Of a DNA stretch of 64,000 nt, positions 24,994-33,879 are shown in pieces. This DNA comes from Bradyrhizobium embrapense. GTDB lineage: Bacteria > Pseudomonadota > Alphaproteobacteria > Rhizobiales > Xanthobacteraceae. The stretch is taken from contig NZ_LFIP02000001.1 of the NCBI RefSeq assembly GCF_001189235.2, forward strand, positions 1,353,450-1,417,449, written 5' to 3'. The notes beneath the pieces are model-generated. The model ran no database searches. It saw nothing but the letters and a program-made list of their open reading frames with translations, and had not been told where the DNA came from. Both the position numbers and the translations under genes were made by a program. Every line of letters begins with the position of its first letter. Positions within the stretch are counted from its first letter, which is position 1.

Positions 24994-26406
24994 TCATCCG
25001 GGAAACTCCGGGGCAGGAAACTCCGGCTGGTGACTGCCGAGCGGCATGGCCGGGCGGGACCAATGGGCCGGGGTGCCCGACAGGACGGCGGCATGCCGGA
25101 CCGAGCTCAGCGTGCCAAATCCGGACGGAAGCCGCTCGATGAACGGCTGCACCGCGTCCGCCTTGAGGTCTTCGGTGGCAAAGCCGCCTTCGAGGCGGCC
25201 GAGATTCCACAGCCAGCGCCCGGTCTGCGCCAGCGATACCCGGACATGCCAGCTGCCGCCCTCGCGCGCCTGGCGGGCCCTGGCCATGATGGCGCCGAAA
25301 GCCATGAAATATCCGGTGGCATGGTCGAGCATCTGGGCCGGCAGTTCCTTCGGTCCATCGACGCCGGCGGCTTGCCCCTCGGCATGATTGAAGCCGGTCG
25401 TGGTCTGCACCAGCGAGTCGAAACCGCGGCGCTGCGCCCACGGACCGGCATGGCCATAGGCCGAGAGTGTCACATAGACGAGCCCGGGATTGATGTGGGC
25501 CGCCTCCTCCGGCGAAAAGCCGAGCCGCGCAATCGCCTGCGGACGATAGCCCTGCGAGAAGATGTCGGCCTGCGCGACGAGGCCGCGCATCACGGCCCGC
25601 CCCTGCTCGCTGCGCAGATCGAGAAAGCTCGTCAGCTTGCCGCGGCCGGTGTCGATGGTAAGCCAGGGGATATCAGGCAGATCGGGACCGGAGATCAGGA
25701 GCACGTCGGCGCCGTGCGCCGCAAGCGTGCGACCGGCGACGGGACCGGCGATCACGCGCGACAGGTCGAGCACCCGGATGCCAGCCAGCGGCCGCTTCCC
25801 CGCCGGCCACGGCTTTGGCGCGGCGTCGCCGATCTTCTCGATCGAGATCAGCGGCAGCCTTGCAAGTTCGCCTGCATGCGGCGTCGCCGCCCACTCGTCA
25901 TATGAGCGCATCAAGGCGACAACGCCGCCGGCCGCATAGGCCGCGGTCTCGAACGCCTCGCCGTCCCATTGCAGCAGCGCGGCCTGGACGTCGTCACGCT
26001 CGGCGCTGCAGCCCAGCACCTTGCAGACGGCGTCGCGGTGATGCGGGAAATTGGTGTGGAGGCGGACGAAGCGGTTGTCGCGGACGCGGTAGACGCCGGC
26101 GATCTTGTCCCACGCCGGCGGCGGCGGCTTGTCGTCGACCCGCAGGTAACGCTCGCTGCGGCATTCGACGATGGCATGGCGCATGTCGACCGCGACGTCC
26201 TGCTGCTCGCCGCTGCGGGCTTTCCAGACCTCGGCCGCGGCAAGGCCTGCCGCGGCAATCGATACCTGCGCAGCTGCTGCGACCCGAAACGACGACGGCA
26301 ATTGCGGCTCGCTGCCGGTCAGGGTGACCGCATCAAGCGCGGACGGCGCGCCACCGGCGCCGGTCCAGACATCGGAAAGGATTTCACGGATGTCCTGCAT
26401 GCGCAT
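24994..26406 (-). CDS. class III CoA transferase (CaiB/BaiF family)
   Basis: 470 residues. The first 190 residues look like a partial second domain (EVWKARSGEQQDVAVDMRHAIVECRSERYL). A full CaiB-like domain follows: PLAGIRVLDLSRVIAGPVAGRTLAAHGADVLLI, then DLRSEQGRAVMRGLVAQADIFSQGYRPQAIARLGFS and VTLSAYGHAGPWAQRRGFDSLVQ. An Asp in AQMLDHATGYFMAFG sits where the catalytic Asp is expected. Members transfer CoA between carboxylic acids; the substrate is unknown. Confidence 0.82.
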   Translation of the reverse strand: MRMQDIREILSDVWTGAGGAPSALDAVTLTGSEPQLPSSFRVAAAAQVSIAAAGLAAAEVWKARSGEQQDVAVDMRHAIVECRSERYLRVDDKPPPPAWDKIAGVYRVRDNRFVRLHTNFPHHRDAVCKVLGCSAERDDVQAALLQWDGEAFETAAYAAGGVVALMRSYDEWAATPHAGELARLPLISIEKIGDAAPKPWPAGKRPLAGIRVLDLSRVIAGPVAGRTLAAHGADVLLISGPDLPDIPWLTIDTGRGKLTSFLDLRSEQGRAVMRGLVAQADIFSQGYRPQAIARLGFSPEEAAHINPGLVYVTLSAYGHAGPWAQRRGFDSLVQTTTGFNHAEGQAAGVDGPKELPAQMLDHATGYFMAFGAIMARARQAREGGSWHVRVSLAQTGRWLWNLGRLEGGFATEDLKADAVQPFIERLPSGFGTLSSVRHAAVLSGTPAHWSRPAMPLGSHQPEFPAPEFPG

Positions 26407-26429
26407 TCCTGTTTGCGATTAATCTATGC

Positions 26430-26575
26430 CCGAGCATGATGACAAAATGGCAATGCCCGATCTCAACCCGTATTTGGCATCATCTTCTGGGAAGACAGCT
26501 TCACGCGTTTCCAGACCATGCCTTTTTGGGCATGATCTTTTCGGAAAACCATTTCCTGGACCATGCCTTAGCTCT
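26430..26575. repeat. degenerate dispersed repeat (GCATGATCTTTTCGGAAAACC)
   Basis: The segment contains GAGCATGATGACAAAATGGC, CATCATCTTCTGGGAAGAC and GGGCATGATCTTTTCGGAAAA, partial direct and inverted copies of a sequence I recall as frequent in Bradyrhizobium intergenic DNA. It immediately precedes the small membrane-protein gene. Confidence 0.5.
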
Positions 26576-26598
26576 GCCCGACCCAAACAGGAGTTGCA

Positions 26599-26886
26599 AT
26601 GGCTGCCATCGATCCCCTCACCGCCGGCGGCGTCTTCCTCGCGACCGCGGCGACCGACGCGGTCTACGTCATGTTCACCTCGGCCGTCGTCGCGCGCAAG
26701 CGCGTGCCGGCGGCGACCTGGAGCAGCGTCTGGTACGTGCTCTCCTCCTACGCGGTGATCAGCTACACGGAGAACTGGCTCTACGTCGCCTTCGCCGCGG
26801 CCGGCTCCTGGGTCGGCGCCTATGCGTCGATCACCTTCCTGCATCGCCCGCCGGGCGGCCCGCCGGTCGGGGCCGCATTGGAATAG
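26599..26886 (+). CDS. small membrane protein, unknown function
   Basis: 95 residues, MAAIDPLTAGGVFLATAATDAVYVMFTSAVVARK at the start, with two or three hydrophobic segments (about residues 8-30, 41-57 and 60-78) and a Pro/Gly-rich end. GC use and codon pattern match real genes nearby. I recognise no family. It stands alone between repeats. Confidence 0.65.
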   Translation: MAAIDPLTAGGVFLATAATDAVYVMFTSAVVARKRVPAATWSSVWYVLSSYAVISYTENWLYVAFAAAGSWVGAYASITFLHRPPGGPPVGAALE

Positions 26887-26958
26887 TGTGCAGCTGCGCA
26901 AGGATTGAACAATCGCTGGTGCTGGCGACGAGGAATGTTGCGCGCCTCGATCTCGATC

Positions 26959-27084
26959 CGTCGTCCCTGCGAAGGCAGGGCCCCATACGCCGCAGCGGGT
27001 GTCGTAAACGGGACTCGTAATCCCGACGAAGCACACCAATCAGCATTTGTGGTTATGGGTCGCGGCTCAAGGCCGGGACGACAC
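26959..27084. repeat. dispersed repeat, family D (GTCGTCCCTGCGAA)
   Basis: The segment runs from CGTCGTCCCTGCGAAGGCAG to TGGTTATGGGTCGCGGC and GGCCGGGACGACAC, so its ends are inverted copies (GTCGTCCC / GGGACGAC). I recall near-identical sequences as common intergenic repeats in Bradyrhizobium. No coding sense is seen. Confidence 0.55.
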
Positions 27085-27159
27085 TGAATTTGTTGCACGG
27101 TCTGTGAGTCACACATTCGCATTCTCGCGACATGAGTTGCCCGAGTCTTGCTCTTCGTT

Positions 27160-27575
27160 TCACCCTCCTCTCTCGCAGAGGGCGCAGGGAAAGCCGGGTG
27201 CCGATCGCACCCATGGGCCCCGAGCAAAGTGTAGAAAGCTCGGGGGTAGGACCACAGGTGTAACCGGAACAACCCGGCTTTCCCTGCGCGATGGGCTACG
27301 GCTTACTTCGTGCTCTCCCCGGCGAGACTGGGCTTGCTTGTCACCGTCTTCGCAACGCGCGACCTGCGCAATCGGAAAAGACACCTGCCACCAGGGCGTC
27401 AGGACCACACGACTTCACCGTCCGCTTCATGCGCACTCGTCAGTCGCGCAATCCGCGTCCACCGCATCTCGACCCGCGTTCGTGACGACCGCGAAGCGCC
27501 CCTCGATCGGGCGAGACGGGCGTATTGAACATCTGAGTTGGGTCTGGCGTCAAGTTAAATTCTGAAAATCGGAAC
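27160..27575. repeat. candidate ~400-bp dispersed element
   Basis: No credible gene lies here although several short frames are open. The stretch includes CCCTCCTCTCGCAGAGGGCG-like, CCGGGTGCCGATCGCACCC, CCCGGCTTTCCCTGCGC, TCTCCCCGGCGA, ACCAGGGCGTCAGG and CCCGCGTTCGTGACGACCGC segments. I recall this order of segments from many Bradyrhizobium intergenic regions. CAGGGAAAGCCGGG (27188-27201) and CCCGGCTTTCCCTG (27272-27285) are exact inverted copies, so the transcript could fold. Confidence 0.45.
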
Positions 27576-27665
27576 AACTCGTCGGCCGTTTGAAGACCGA
27601 CAGGATGGGGGTAGAGCGAAGCGTTCCGCCCGGCCGAAGCCCGGCAGAAGCATCACTCCGTGACT

Positions 27666-28202
27666 TCACTTCAGCGCAGCTTGTCCCGCGAGCGAGATCA
27701 CATTGTCCTGCGAGCCCGAGCCGCCGCTGACGCCGATGGCGCCGACGATCTTGCCGTCGACCATCAGGAGGTTGCCGCCGCGGGAGGCGATCACGTCGTC
27801 AAGGGTCATGAGATAGTTGAAGTAGGCGCCCTTGCCGATCAGGTTCTCGAAGGTCAGCGTGGGCCGACGATAGCGCGTCGCGGTGCGGGCCTTGTGCTGG
27901 GAGACGCCGATCGAGGCGTATTGGCAATTGTCCTGCTTCTCGAAATAGACGAGCTCGCCGGCCGGATTGACAATCGCGATGCAGAACGCATTCCAGTTTC
28001 GCTTCTGGGTCTCGGCGACCGCGGCGGCGGCGACCTTCTTGGCGGTTTCGAGGTTGATCGGCTCGCCATAGGGCGGCGGCGTCAGCGCATCGGGGACGAC
28101 GTCGTTGGGGTTGTCGGGATTGGAAGGCACCTGGGCGAATGCAGCGGTGGCCGTGACGAACGCGACGCATGCCGCGCCGATGAGCGCAGAGAGATAACGC
28201 AT
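27666..28202 (-). CDS. exported GlcG/HbpS-type heme-binding-like protein
   Basis: 178 residues with GGAGG shortly before the ATG. The signal peptide MRYLSALIGAACVAFVTATAAFA is cleaved before QVPSN. The mature part has INLETAKKVAAAAVAETQKRNW, AFCIAIVNPAGELVYFEKQDN and a glycine-rich end GKIVGAIGVSGGSGSQDNVISLAGQAAL, the signature of the GlcG/HbpS (DUF336) fold. Some members bind heme or corrinoids; binding here is unproven. It stands alone. Confidence 0.82.
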   Translation of the reverse strand: MRYLSALIGAACVAFVTATAAFAQVPSNPDNPNDVVPDALTPPPYGEPINLETAKKVAAAAVAETQKRNWNAFCIAIVNPAGELVYFEKQDNCQYASIGVSQHKARTATRYRRPTLTFENLIGKGAYFNYLMTLDDVIASRGGNLLMVDGKIVGAIGVSGGSGSQDNVISLAGQAALK

Positions 28203-28357
28203 ATAGTCCTCCCCAGTTGTTGTTGCAGACCCCGGATCGATCGCCCGGGCGGCGGGACGATAGCAATTGGCGTAGGGCGCACAAGGCGGGATCGGCTGGT
28301 TGCGGTGCACATTATCGCCGTGAGGAAGGCTGCAATCCGCACCCCTCGCTCCGTGTG

Positions 28358-28573
28358 CTACGGGCGCATGAATGCGAAGTCCGTATCAGGGTCGCAATTG
28401 TCGGCGACGAAGCGAAGTTCCGACTGGACGTCGGCGACGCTCCGGTTTTCAAGGTATTTCGCAACGACGAGGCCGAGCAGCGAGCGGCAGATGCTGTCGT
28501 GATCGAGTCCAGCGGTCTCGGCTTCGGCAAGCGCGGCCGAGAAATGAAGTTTCGCGATCTCGGTTGCTGACAT
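28358..28573 (-). CDS. small acidic protein downstream of a FixK-type box
   Basis: 71 residues with AAGGAG 6-8 bases before the ATG. The sequence is helical and acidic (IAKLHFSAALAEAETAGLDHDSICRSLLGLVVAKYLENRSVADVQSELRFVADNCD) with two cysteines; there is no signal peptide or membrane segment. I recognise no family. A perfect TTGA-N6-TCAA site is centred about 54 bases upstream of the start, pointing to low-oxygen control. Confidence 0.7.
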   Translation of the reverse strand: MSATEIAKLHFSAALAEAETAGLDHDSICRSLLGLVVAKYLENRSVADVQSELRFVADNCDPDTDFAFMRP

Positions 28574-28620
28574 CCCGGTCTCCTTCTTGTGCCTTGTCTT
28601 ACGCGAGCTCCGTGATGGCT

Positions 28621-28634
28621 TTGATCTGCATCAA
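28621..28634 (-). promoter_or_regulatory. FixK/FNR-type box TTGATCTGCATCAA
   Basis: This fits TTGA-N6-TCAA exactly. It lies between the end of dnaE2 and the small acidic gene, centred about 54 bases before that gene's start codon, a workable distance for activation at -41.5 with a short leader. FixK, FNR and NnrR sites cannot be told apart by sequence. Confidence 0.65.
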
Positions 28635-28636
28635 CC

Positions 28637-31600
28637 TCAATGAAAATCGCGTGACGGCGGCAGGATGCGGACGTTGCGGGGGTGCCGGATCCTTTGTGAC
28701 GAGTTGTCGCCGTGATCGCGACGATCGTCGTTGAGCGGCTCGATCAGCGCCGGGCCCGCCGGCACCGGATGCTTGCTGACAGGGGATTCGTTGGCGAGCC
28801 CGATCAGATCGTGGGAGCGATCGGTCATGCGCTGCGCCACCAGATGCGTCACGCCCTCCGGGCTGCTCTGGATATAGCCTTCGACCAGGATCAGGCGCGC
28901 ACCCATCACCTCTTTCCGATACTGCTCCATCACCTTCGGCCACACCACGATGTTGGCGATGCCGGTCTCGTCCTCCAGCGTCATGAACACCACGCCCTTG
29001 GCGCTGCCCGGCCGCTGCCGCACCAGCACGACGCCGGCGCAACGGACGCGGCGGCGGTCGTTGCTGCGGTTGATGGTGTGGCAGGCAACGACCCGCTCTG
29101 TGGTGAACATCTCGCGCAGGAATTCCATCGGATGGCCCTTCAGCGACAGGCGGATGGTCTGATAGTCGGCGACCACCTGCTCGGGGCGCGGCATCTCCGG
29201 CAGCGGTTTTGCACCCTCATCCGGCTGCTCGCGCGCGGTGGCGGCCTGAAACAGCGGTAGCGGCACGTCGTCGGGTAGCCGCCGCACCGCCCACAGCGCC
29301 GCGCGGCGGTCGAGCCCGAGCGAGCGGAACGCATCGGCGTCGGCAAGCAGGATCAGCGCGCGCTTGGGGAGCGCGGTGTCGCGGGCAAAGTCCTCCAGCG
29401 AGGTGAAAGGCCGGCGGCTGCGCGCGGCGACGATGCGGTCGGCCCAGTCTTGGACGCCGTCATTCCGGGGCTCGCCACTTGGCGCGAGCCCGGAATCCAT
29501 CAGGCCGCTGTTGCGCTGAGAAATGGATTCCGGGCTCGCGCTTCGCGCGCCCCGGAATGACGACTGGAGAGCTTTCAGCCGCTCCTCGTCCTCATCCAGC
29601 CAGTGAAAACCGTCGATCTGACGAAAGCCGAGCCGCACCGCGCAATATTTCCCGTCGCGCTCCTCCAGCGTATTCTGCGCAAAGCTGAAGGAGACATCGA
29701 CGTCGCGCACCGTGACGCCGTTCTTGCGGGCGTCGCCGACGATCTGCGCCGGGGCGTAGAAGCCCATCGGCTGCGAGTTGAGCAGGCCGCAACAGAACGC
29801 ATCGGGATGATGGTGCTTCAGCCACGAGGAGATGTAGACGAGCTGGGCGAAGCTCGCGGCATGGCTCTCCGGGAAGCCGTAACTGCCAAAGCCCTTGATC
29901 TGGTCGAAGCAGCTGCGGGCGAAATCCGGATCGTAGCCGCGCGCCACCATGTTGCCGACCAGCTTCTCCTCGTAGCTGCCGATGGTGCCGACGTTGCGGA
30001 AGGTCGCCATCGAGCGGCGCAGGCCGTTGGCCTCTTCCGAGGTGAATTTTGCTGCCTCGATCGCGATCCGCATCGCCTGCTCCTGGAACAGCGGAACGCC
30101 GAGCGTCTTGTGCAGCACGTTGTAGAGCTCGTCCGGCGGGCCGTGCTCGGGTGAAGGTGAAGGATAGCTTTCCTTCTCCTGCTTGTTCCGCCGCCTGAGA
30201 TAAGGATGCACCATGTCGCCCTGGATCGGCCCGGGGCGCACGATCGCGACCTCGATGACGAGATCGTAGAAGGTGCGCGGCTTCAGGCGCGGCAGCATGT
30301 TCATCTGGGCGCGGCTCTCGACCTGGAACACGCCGAGCGACTCGCCGCGACACAGCATGTCGTAGACGTTCTTGTCGTCCTGCGGGACCGAGGCGAGCTC
30401 CCAGCGCTTGCCCTTGTGGTCATCGATCAGGTCAAAACATTTGCGGATGCAGGTCAGCATGCCCAGCGCCAGCACGTCGACCTTCATCATATGAAGCGCG
30501 TCGACGTCGTCCTTGTCCCATTCGATGAAGGTGCGGTCGTCCATCGCCGCGTTGCCGATCGGCACATAGGTGTCGAGCCGGTCCTGGGTCAGCACATAGC
30601 CGCCGACATGCTGTGAGAGATGGCGCGGAAACTCGATCAGCTCGGTGGCGAGCTCGACCGCGAGGTTGATCATCGCATTTTTGGGATCGAGCCCGGCCTG
30701 GCGCACCTGCATGTCGTTGAGGCCCTTGCCCCAGCTGCCCCACACGGTGTCGGCCAGCGCCGCGGTGACGTCCTCGGTCAGCCCGAGCGCCTTGCCGACG
30801 TCGCGGATCGCGCTGCGCGGGCGATAATGGATCACGGTCGCGATAATAGCAGCGCGATGGCGGCCGTAGCGGCGATAGACATATTGCATCACCTCCTCGC
30901 GCCGCGAATGCTCGAAATCGACGTCGATGTCGGGCGGCTCCAGCCGCTCCTTGGAGATGAAGCGCTCGAACAAGAGATCGACCTTGGTCGGATCGACCGA
31001 GGTGACGCCGAGCACGAAGCAGACCGCCGAATTCGCCGCCGATCCCCGCCCCTGGCACAGGATGTTCTGGCTGCGCGCATAGTGCACGATGTCGTGCACG
31101 GTGAGGAAGTAATGCGCGTATTTCAGCTCGGCGATCAGCGCGAGCTCCTTGTTCAGGGTGACGCGAAGCTTGTCGTCGATCACGCCGCCGAAATATTTGT
31201 CGACGCCGGCCCAGGTCAAATCCTCCAGATGCTGCTGCGCGGTCTTGCCCGGCGGCACCGGCTCATCCGGATACTGATATTTGAGCTGATCGAGCGAGAA
31301 CGAGATGCGTTCGGCAAAGCGCATGGTCTCCGCGATCGCATCCGGCAGATCGCGGAACAGCCTCGCCATCTCATGCGCCGGCTTGAGATGCCGCTCGGCA
31401 TTGGCCTCAAGCCTGCGGCCGACAGCCTCGATCGTGGTCTTTTCGCGGATGCAAGTCAGCACGTCCTGCAACGCACGGCGCGCGGGATGGTGATAGAGCA
31501 CCTCGTTGGTGGCAAGCAGCGGCACGTCGGCCTCCGTGGCGAGGCCATGCAGCCGCGCGAGACGGCGCCTGTCGTCGCCGCGATAGAGCAGGCTTGCCGC

Positions 31601-32095
31601 GAGCCAGACACCGTCAGCGGCGCTGGCTTTCAGTTGCGCGAGCAGATCAAGCGCTTTCTCCGCGTCGAAACGATGCGCCAGCGTCAGCACCAGAAGCTGG
31701 CCTTCGGCGAAATCGAGCAGATCGGACAGACTGAGACGGCAATCGCCCTTCTCGATCCGCTCGATGCCGCCGCCACGCTTGCCGCGGGTGAGCAACTGGC
31801 ACAGCCGGCCGTAAGCGGCGCGGTCGCGCGGATAGACCAGGATATCGGGCGTTCCGTCGATGAAGACGATGCGGGCGCCGATCAGAAGCTTTGGCGGATG
31901 GGCGACCTTGTCGCTGTCGAGCTCCTTCCAGGCGCGCACCACGCCGGCCAGCGTGTTGTGATCGGCAAGCCCGATCACGGGAATCCCGAGTTCGCTCGCC
32001 TGATGCACATAGGCGCGTGGATCGGAGCCGCCGCGCAGGAAGGAGAAATTACTGGTGATGCCGATCTCGGCATATGTTGGCCTGGGTGTCGTCAT
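28637..32095 (-). CDS. dnaE2: error-prone DNA polymerase DnaE2
   Basis: 1152 residues. The N-terminal PHP domain begins YAEIGITSNFSFLRGGSDPRAYVHQASELGIPVIGLADHNTLAG. The polymerase active site PDIDVDFEHSRREEV is near residues 385-399. Finger and HhH regions follow (GFGSYGFPESHAASFAQLVYISSWLKHHHPDAFCCGLLNSQPMGFY), then an OB-fold region (VRCAGVVLVRQRPGSAKGVVFMTLEDETG). It copies past damaged bases with ImuA and ImuB during the SOS response. The ATG overlaps the imuB stop by 4 bp. Residues 845-879 or so are encoded by an in-frame palindromic repeat. Confidence 0.95.
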   Translation of the reverse strand: MTTPRPTYAEIGITSNFSFLRGGSDPRAYVHQASELGIPVIGLADHNTLAGVVRAWKELDSDKVAHPPKLLIGARIVFIDGTPDILVYPRDRAAYGRLCQLLTRGKRGGGIERIEKGDCRLSLSDLLDFAEGQLLVLTLAHRFDAEKALDLLAQLKASAADGVWLAASLLYRGDDRRRLARLHGLATEADVPLLATNEVLYHHPARRALQDVLTCIREKTTIEAVGRRLEANAERHLKPAHEMARLFRDLPDAIAETMRFAERISFSLDQLKYQYPDEPVPPGKTAQQHLEDLTWAGVDKYFGGVIDDKLRVTLNKELALIAELKYAHYFLTVHDIVHYARSQNILCQGRGSAANSAVCFVLGVTSVDPTKVDLLFERFISKERLEPPDIDVDFEHSRREEVMQYVYRRYGRHRAAIIATVIHYRPRSAIRDVGKALGLTEDVTAALADTVWGSWGKGLNDMQVRQAGLDPKNAMINLAVELATELIEFPRHLSQHVGGYVLTQDRLDTYVPIGNAAMDDRTFIEWDKDDVDALHMMKVDVLALGMLTCIRKCFDLIDDHKGKRWELASVPQDDKNVYDMLCRGESLGVFQVESRAQMNMLPRLKPRTFYDLVIEVAIVRPGPIQGDMVHPYLRRRNKQEKESYPSPSPEHGPPDELYNVLHKTLGVPLFQEQAMRIAIEAAKFTSEEANGLRRSMATFRNVGTIGSYEEKLVGNMVARGYDPDFARSCFDQIKGFGSYGFPESHAASFAQLVYISSWLKHHHPDAFCCGLLNSQPMGFYAPAQIVGDARKNGVTVRDVDVSFSFAQNTLEERDGKYCAVRLGFRQIDGFHWLDEDEERLKALQSSFRGARSASPESISQRNSGLMDSGLAPSGEPRNDGVQDWADRIVAARSRRPFTSLEDFARDTALPKRALILLADADAFRSLGLDRRAALWAVRRLPDDVPLPLFQAATAREQPDEGAKPLPEMPRPEQVVADYQTIRLSLKGHPMEFLREMFTTERVVACHTINRSNDRRRVRCAGVVLVRQRPGSAKGVVFMTLEDETGIANIVVWPKVMEQYRKEVMGARLILVEGYIQSSPEGVTHLVAQRMTDRSHDLIGLANESPVSKHPVPAGPALIEPLNDDRRDHGDNSSQRIRHPRNVRILPPSRDFH
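29458..29562. repeat. palindromic repeat inserted in frame in dnaE2
   Basis: The ends are inverted copies: CGTCATTCCGGGGC (29458-29471) and GCCCCGGAATGACG (29549-29562), with an inner pair CGAGCCCGGAATCCAT / ATGGATTCCGGGCTCG. At 105 bp it keeps the frame (35 codons) and adds Ser/Arg/Gly-rich residues (SSFRGARSASPES and so on) between LDEDEERLKALQ and VQDWADRIV. Confidence 0.85.
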
Positions 32096-33879
32096 GCGAA
32101 TAGCCCGTGCACATACCAGTTGGCGGGGAGCGGCCTGCCCTGCTCGTCCCGCAGCTCGCTCTCGTAGAGGCCGTCGCGAAAGATCCAGAAGCGCTGGCCC
32201 TCGGTGTCCTCGACGCGGAAGTAGTCGCGCGTCAGCGCCGCGCCGTCCTGCTTCCACCATTCCATCGCGATCCGTTCGGGGCCCTCGACCCGCGCCACCG
32301 CATGCAAGGCGCGCCGCCAGGTGAACTGGTGCGGCGGACCATCCGGCACGCTCGCGAACGGCACCTTGATCGGCTCGGGCCTCTCGAACAGCCTGAGCGG
32401 CCGCAGCGGCGGCTCGCCGGCGACGCGGTCCGGCCAGGCGGCCGCGCTGGCGGCGGCCAGATGATGCTGCGCCGGCAGCGCGAGCGTCGCGCGTTCGGGG
32501 ATGTGGCTCTCGAGCGGCAAATGCACGACGACGCGTTTGCCCCCGATGCGGGCTGCGATGCGGTCGATCAGCGCCGAGATCTCGTCATTGTCATGCACTG
32601 ACGTGTCGAGGTCGCGCTGCTGCTGCACCACGATCTCGGTACGCCCGGCGGCGAGGCGGATGAGATCGAAGCCGAAGCCGGGATCAAGGGGATCGTTGAG
32701 CGCATCGAGCCGCTCGCGGAACAGGCGATCGATCATCTCCGGCCTCGTCACCGGACGCCCGGTCTCGACCATGATCGTGCGCACCGCGCCATCGGTGCGG
32801 AAGAAGCTCGCCTCCAGCTGCCGCGCACCCTTGCCCTGCTTGTCCATCGCCGCAACCAGCATCTTGGCGAGGCTCGAGAGCGTCAGAGCGATCACGGTGT
32901 CGGTCGCGATGGGCTCGGGGAAACGCTTCTCGACGATGTAATCCGGTAGCGGCTTGCGTGGGCTGATCGGGGCATCGCCCTGCCCGAGCGCGTAACCGAG
33001 CAAGGTGGTGAAGGCCGAGCCGAACCGCGCCGATATCTCGTGCGGCGCGCGCGAGGCAACATCGCCGATGGTCTTCAACCCGGCGCGGCGCAGGCCGGTG
33101 GTGACGGCAGGATCGGCGCCGAGCGCCGACACCGGCAGCGGGCCGACCGCCTGCGCCTCCGCGCCATCGGCGATGACCTGCCCCGAGGCATGACGCGTCA
33201 GCGTGCGCGCCGCGATCGAGGTGCCTGATATCGCCGCGCTGACGGCAAAGCCGCGCCGGTTCAGCGCATTGATGACGATCTGCAGCAGCGCGCGCTCGCC
33301 GCCGAACAGATGCGCGCAGCCGGTGATATCGAGGAACAGGCCATAAGGCGGATCGAGCGCGACCAGCGGCGTGAAGCGGTCGCACCAGTCGGCGATGTCG
33401 TTCAGCGTCTTCAGGTCGGCCGCGGGATCGGCGTCGTAGACCGTAAGCTCCGGACAGATCGCCCGCGCATTGGCGAGCGGCAGCCCGATCGACAGCCCCG
33501 CGCGCACCGCGGCCTCGTCGATGGCATGCAGCAGGATCGCGTTGTGGTCCTTTGCGACGACGACGCTGGGGAGTTCTTTGCTATTCGTAAGGGACGCATC
33601 GGCAGACGGGTTCCCTTCCCCCTTGCGGGGGAGGGTGAGGGAGAGGGGTAAGCCGCTTACGCCGTCGTTCGTGGTCCCCCTCTCTCCAACTCTCCCCCGC
33701 AAGGGGGGAGAGAGCCCTGCCAATGTGCCCGCCTCACTTGACGGTTCTCTCAGCTCGCCTGCAACAAGTTCAGCTTGCGAGGCGATGTCCTGCGCGAGCT
33801 TGCGCTTGATGCGGTCGATGGGCAGGCGCGGCAGCCACAGGCTGAGGATACGCCGACGGTTCACTGAATTGGCACTCAT
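32092..33879 (-). CDS. imuB: ImuB, catalytically dead Y-family polymerase homologue
   Basis: 595 residues from the ATG before SANSVNRRR. The N-terminus reads RRILSLWLPRLPIDRIKRK, where true Y-family enzymes have the D-x-D-x-F metal site, so catalysis is not expected. The helix-hairpin region RRAGLKTIGDVASRAPHEISARFG and the little-finger region are kept, and PLRPLRLFERPE looks like a beta-clamp-binding motif. ImuB links DnaE2 to the clamp and ImuA. Residues 54-94 or so come from an inserted repeat. It overlaps imuA by about 110 bp and dnaE2 by 4 bp. Confidence 0.9.
   Translation of the reverse strand: MSANSVNRRRILSLWLPRLPIDRIKRKLAQDIASQAELVAGELREPSSEAGTLAGLSPPLRGRVGERGTTNDGVSGLPLSLTLPRKGEGNPSADASLTNSKELPSVVVAKDHNAILLHAIDEAAVRAGLSIGLPLANARAICPELTVYDADPAADLKTLNDIADWCDRFTPLVALDPPYGLFLDITGCAHLFGGERALLQIVINALNRRGFAVSAAISGTSIAARTLTRHASGQVIADGAEAQAVGPLPVSALGADPAVTTGLRRAGLKTIGDVASRAPHEISARFGSAFTTLLGYALGQGDAPISPRKPLPDYIVEKRFPEPIATDTVIALTLSSLAKMLVAAMDKQGKGARQLEASFFRTDGAVRTIMVETGRPVTRPEMIDRLFRERLDALNDPLDPGFGFDLIRLAAGRTEIVVQQQRDLDTSVHDNDEISALIDRIAARIGGKRVVVHLPLESHIPERATLALPAQHHLAAASAAAWPDRVAGEPPLRPLRLFERPEPIKVPFASVPDGPPHQFTWRRALHAVARVEGPERIAMEWWKQDGAALTRDYFRVEDTEGQRFWIFRDGLYESELRDEQGRPLPANWYVHGLFA
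33610..33715. repeat. palindromic repeat inserted in frame in imuB
   Basis: The ends carry CCCCCTTGCGGGGGAGGGTGAGG and the inverted ACTCTCCCCCGCAAGGGGGG. In frame it encodes a Gly/Arg/Pro-rich stretch (PPLRGRVGERG and LSLTLPRKGEG), which interrupts ImuB between AELVAGELRE and LPSVVVAKDHNAILLHA. A related G/C-rich element lies at 48050-48195. Edges are approximate. Confidence 0.8.

Noticed and set aside
27047..27565. 172-codon frame and other short frames in the repeat-rich stretch
   Set aside because: The translations are Arg/Ser/Thr/His-rich and overlap each other on both strands; the DNA looks like a dispersed repeat rather than a gene.
30620..32167. 515-codon plus-strand frame opposite dnaE2
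   Set aside because: Antisense to the PHP and palm regions of DnaE2, which show all expected motifs.
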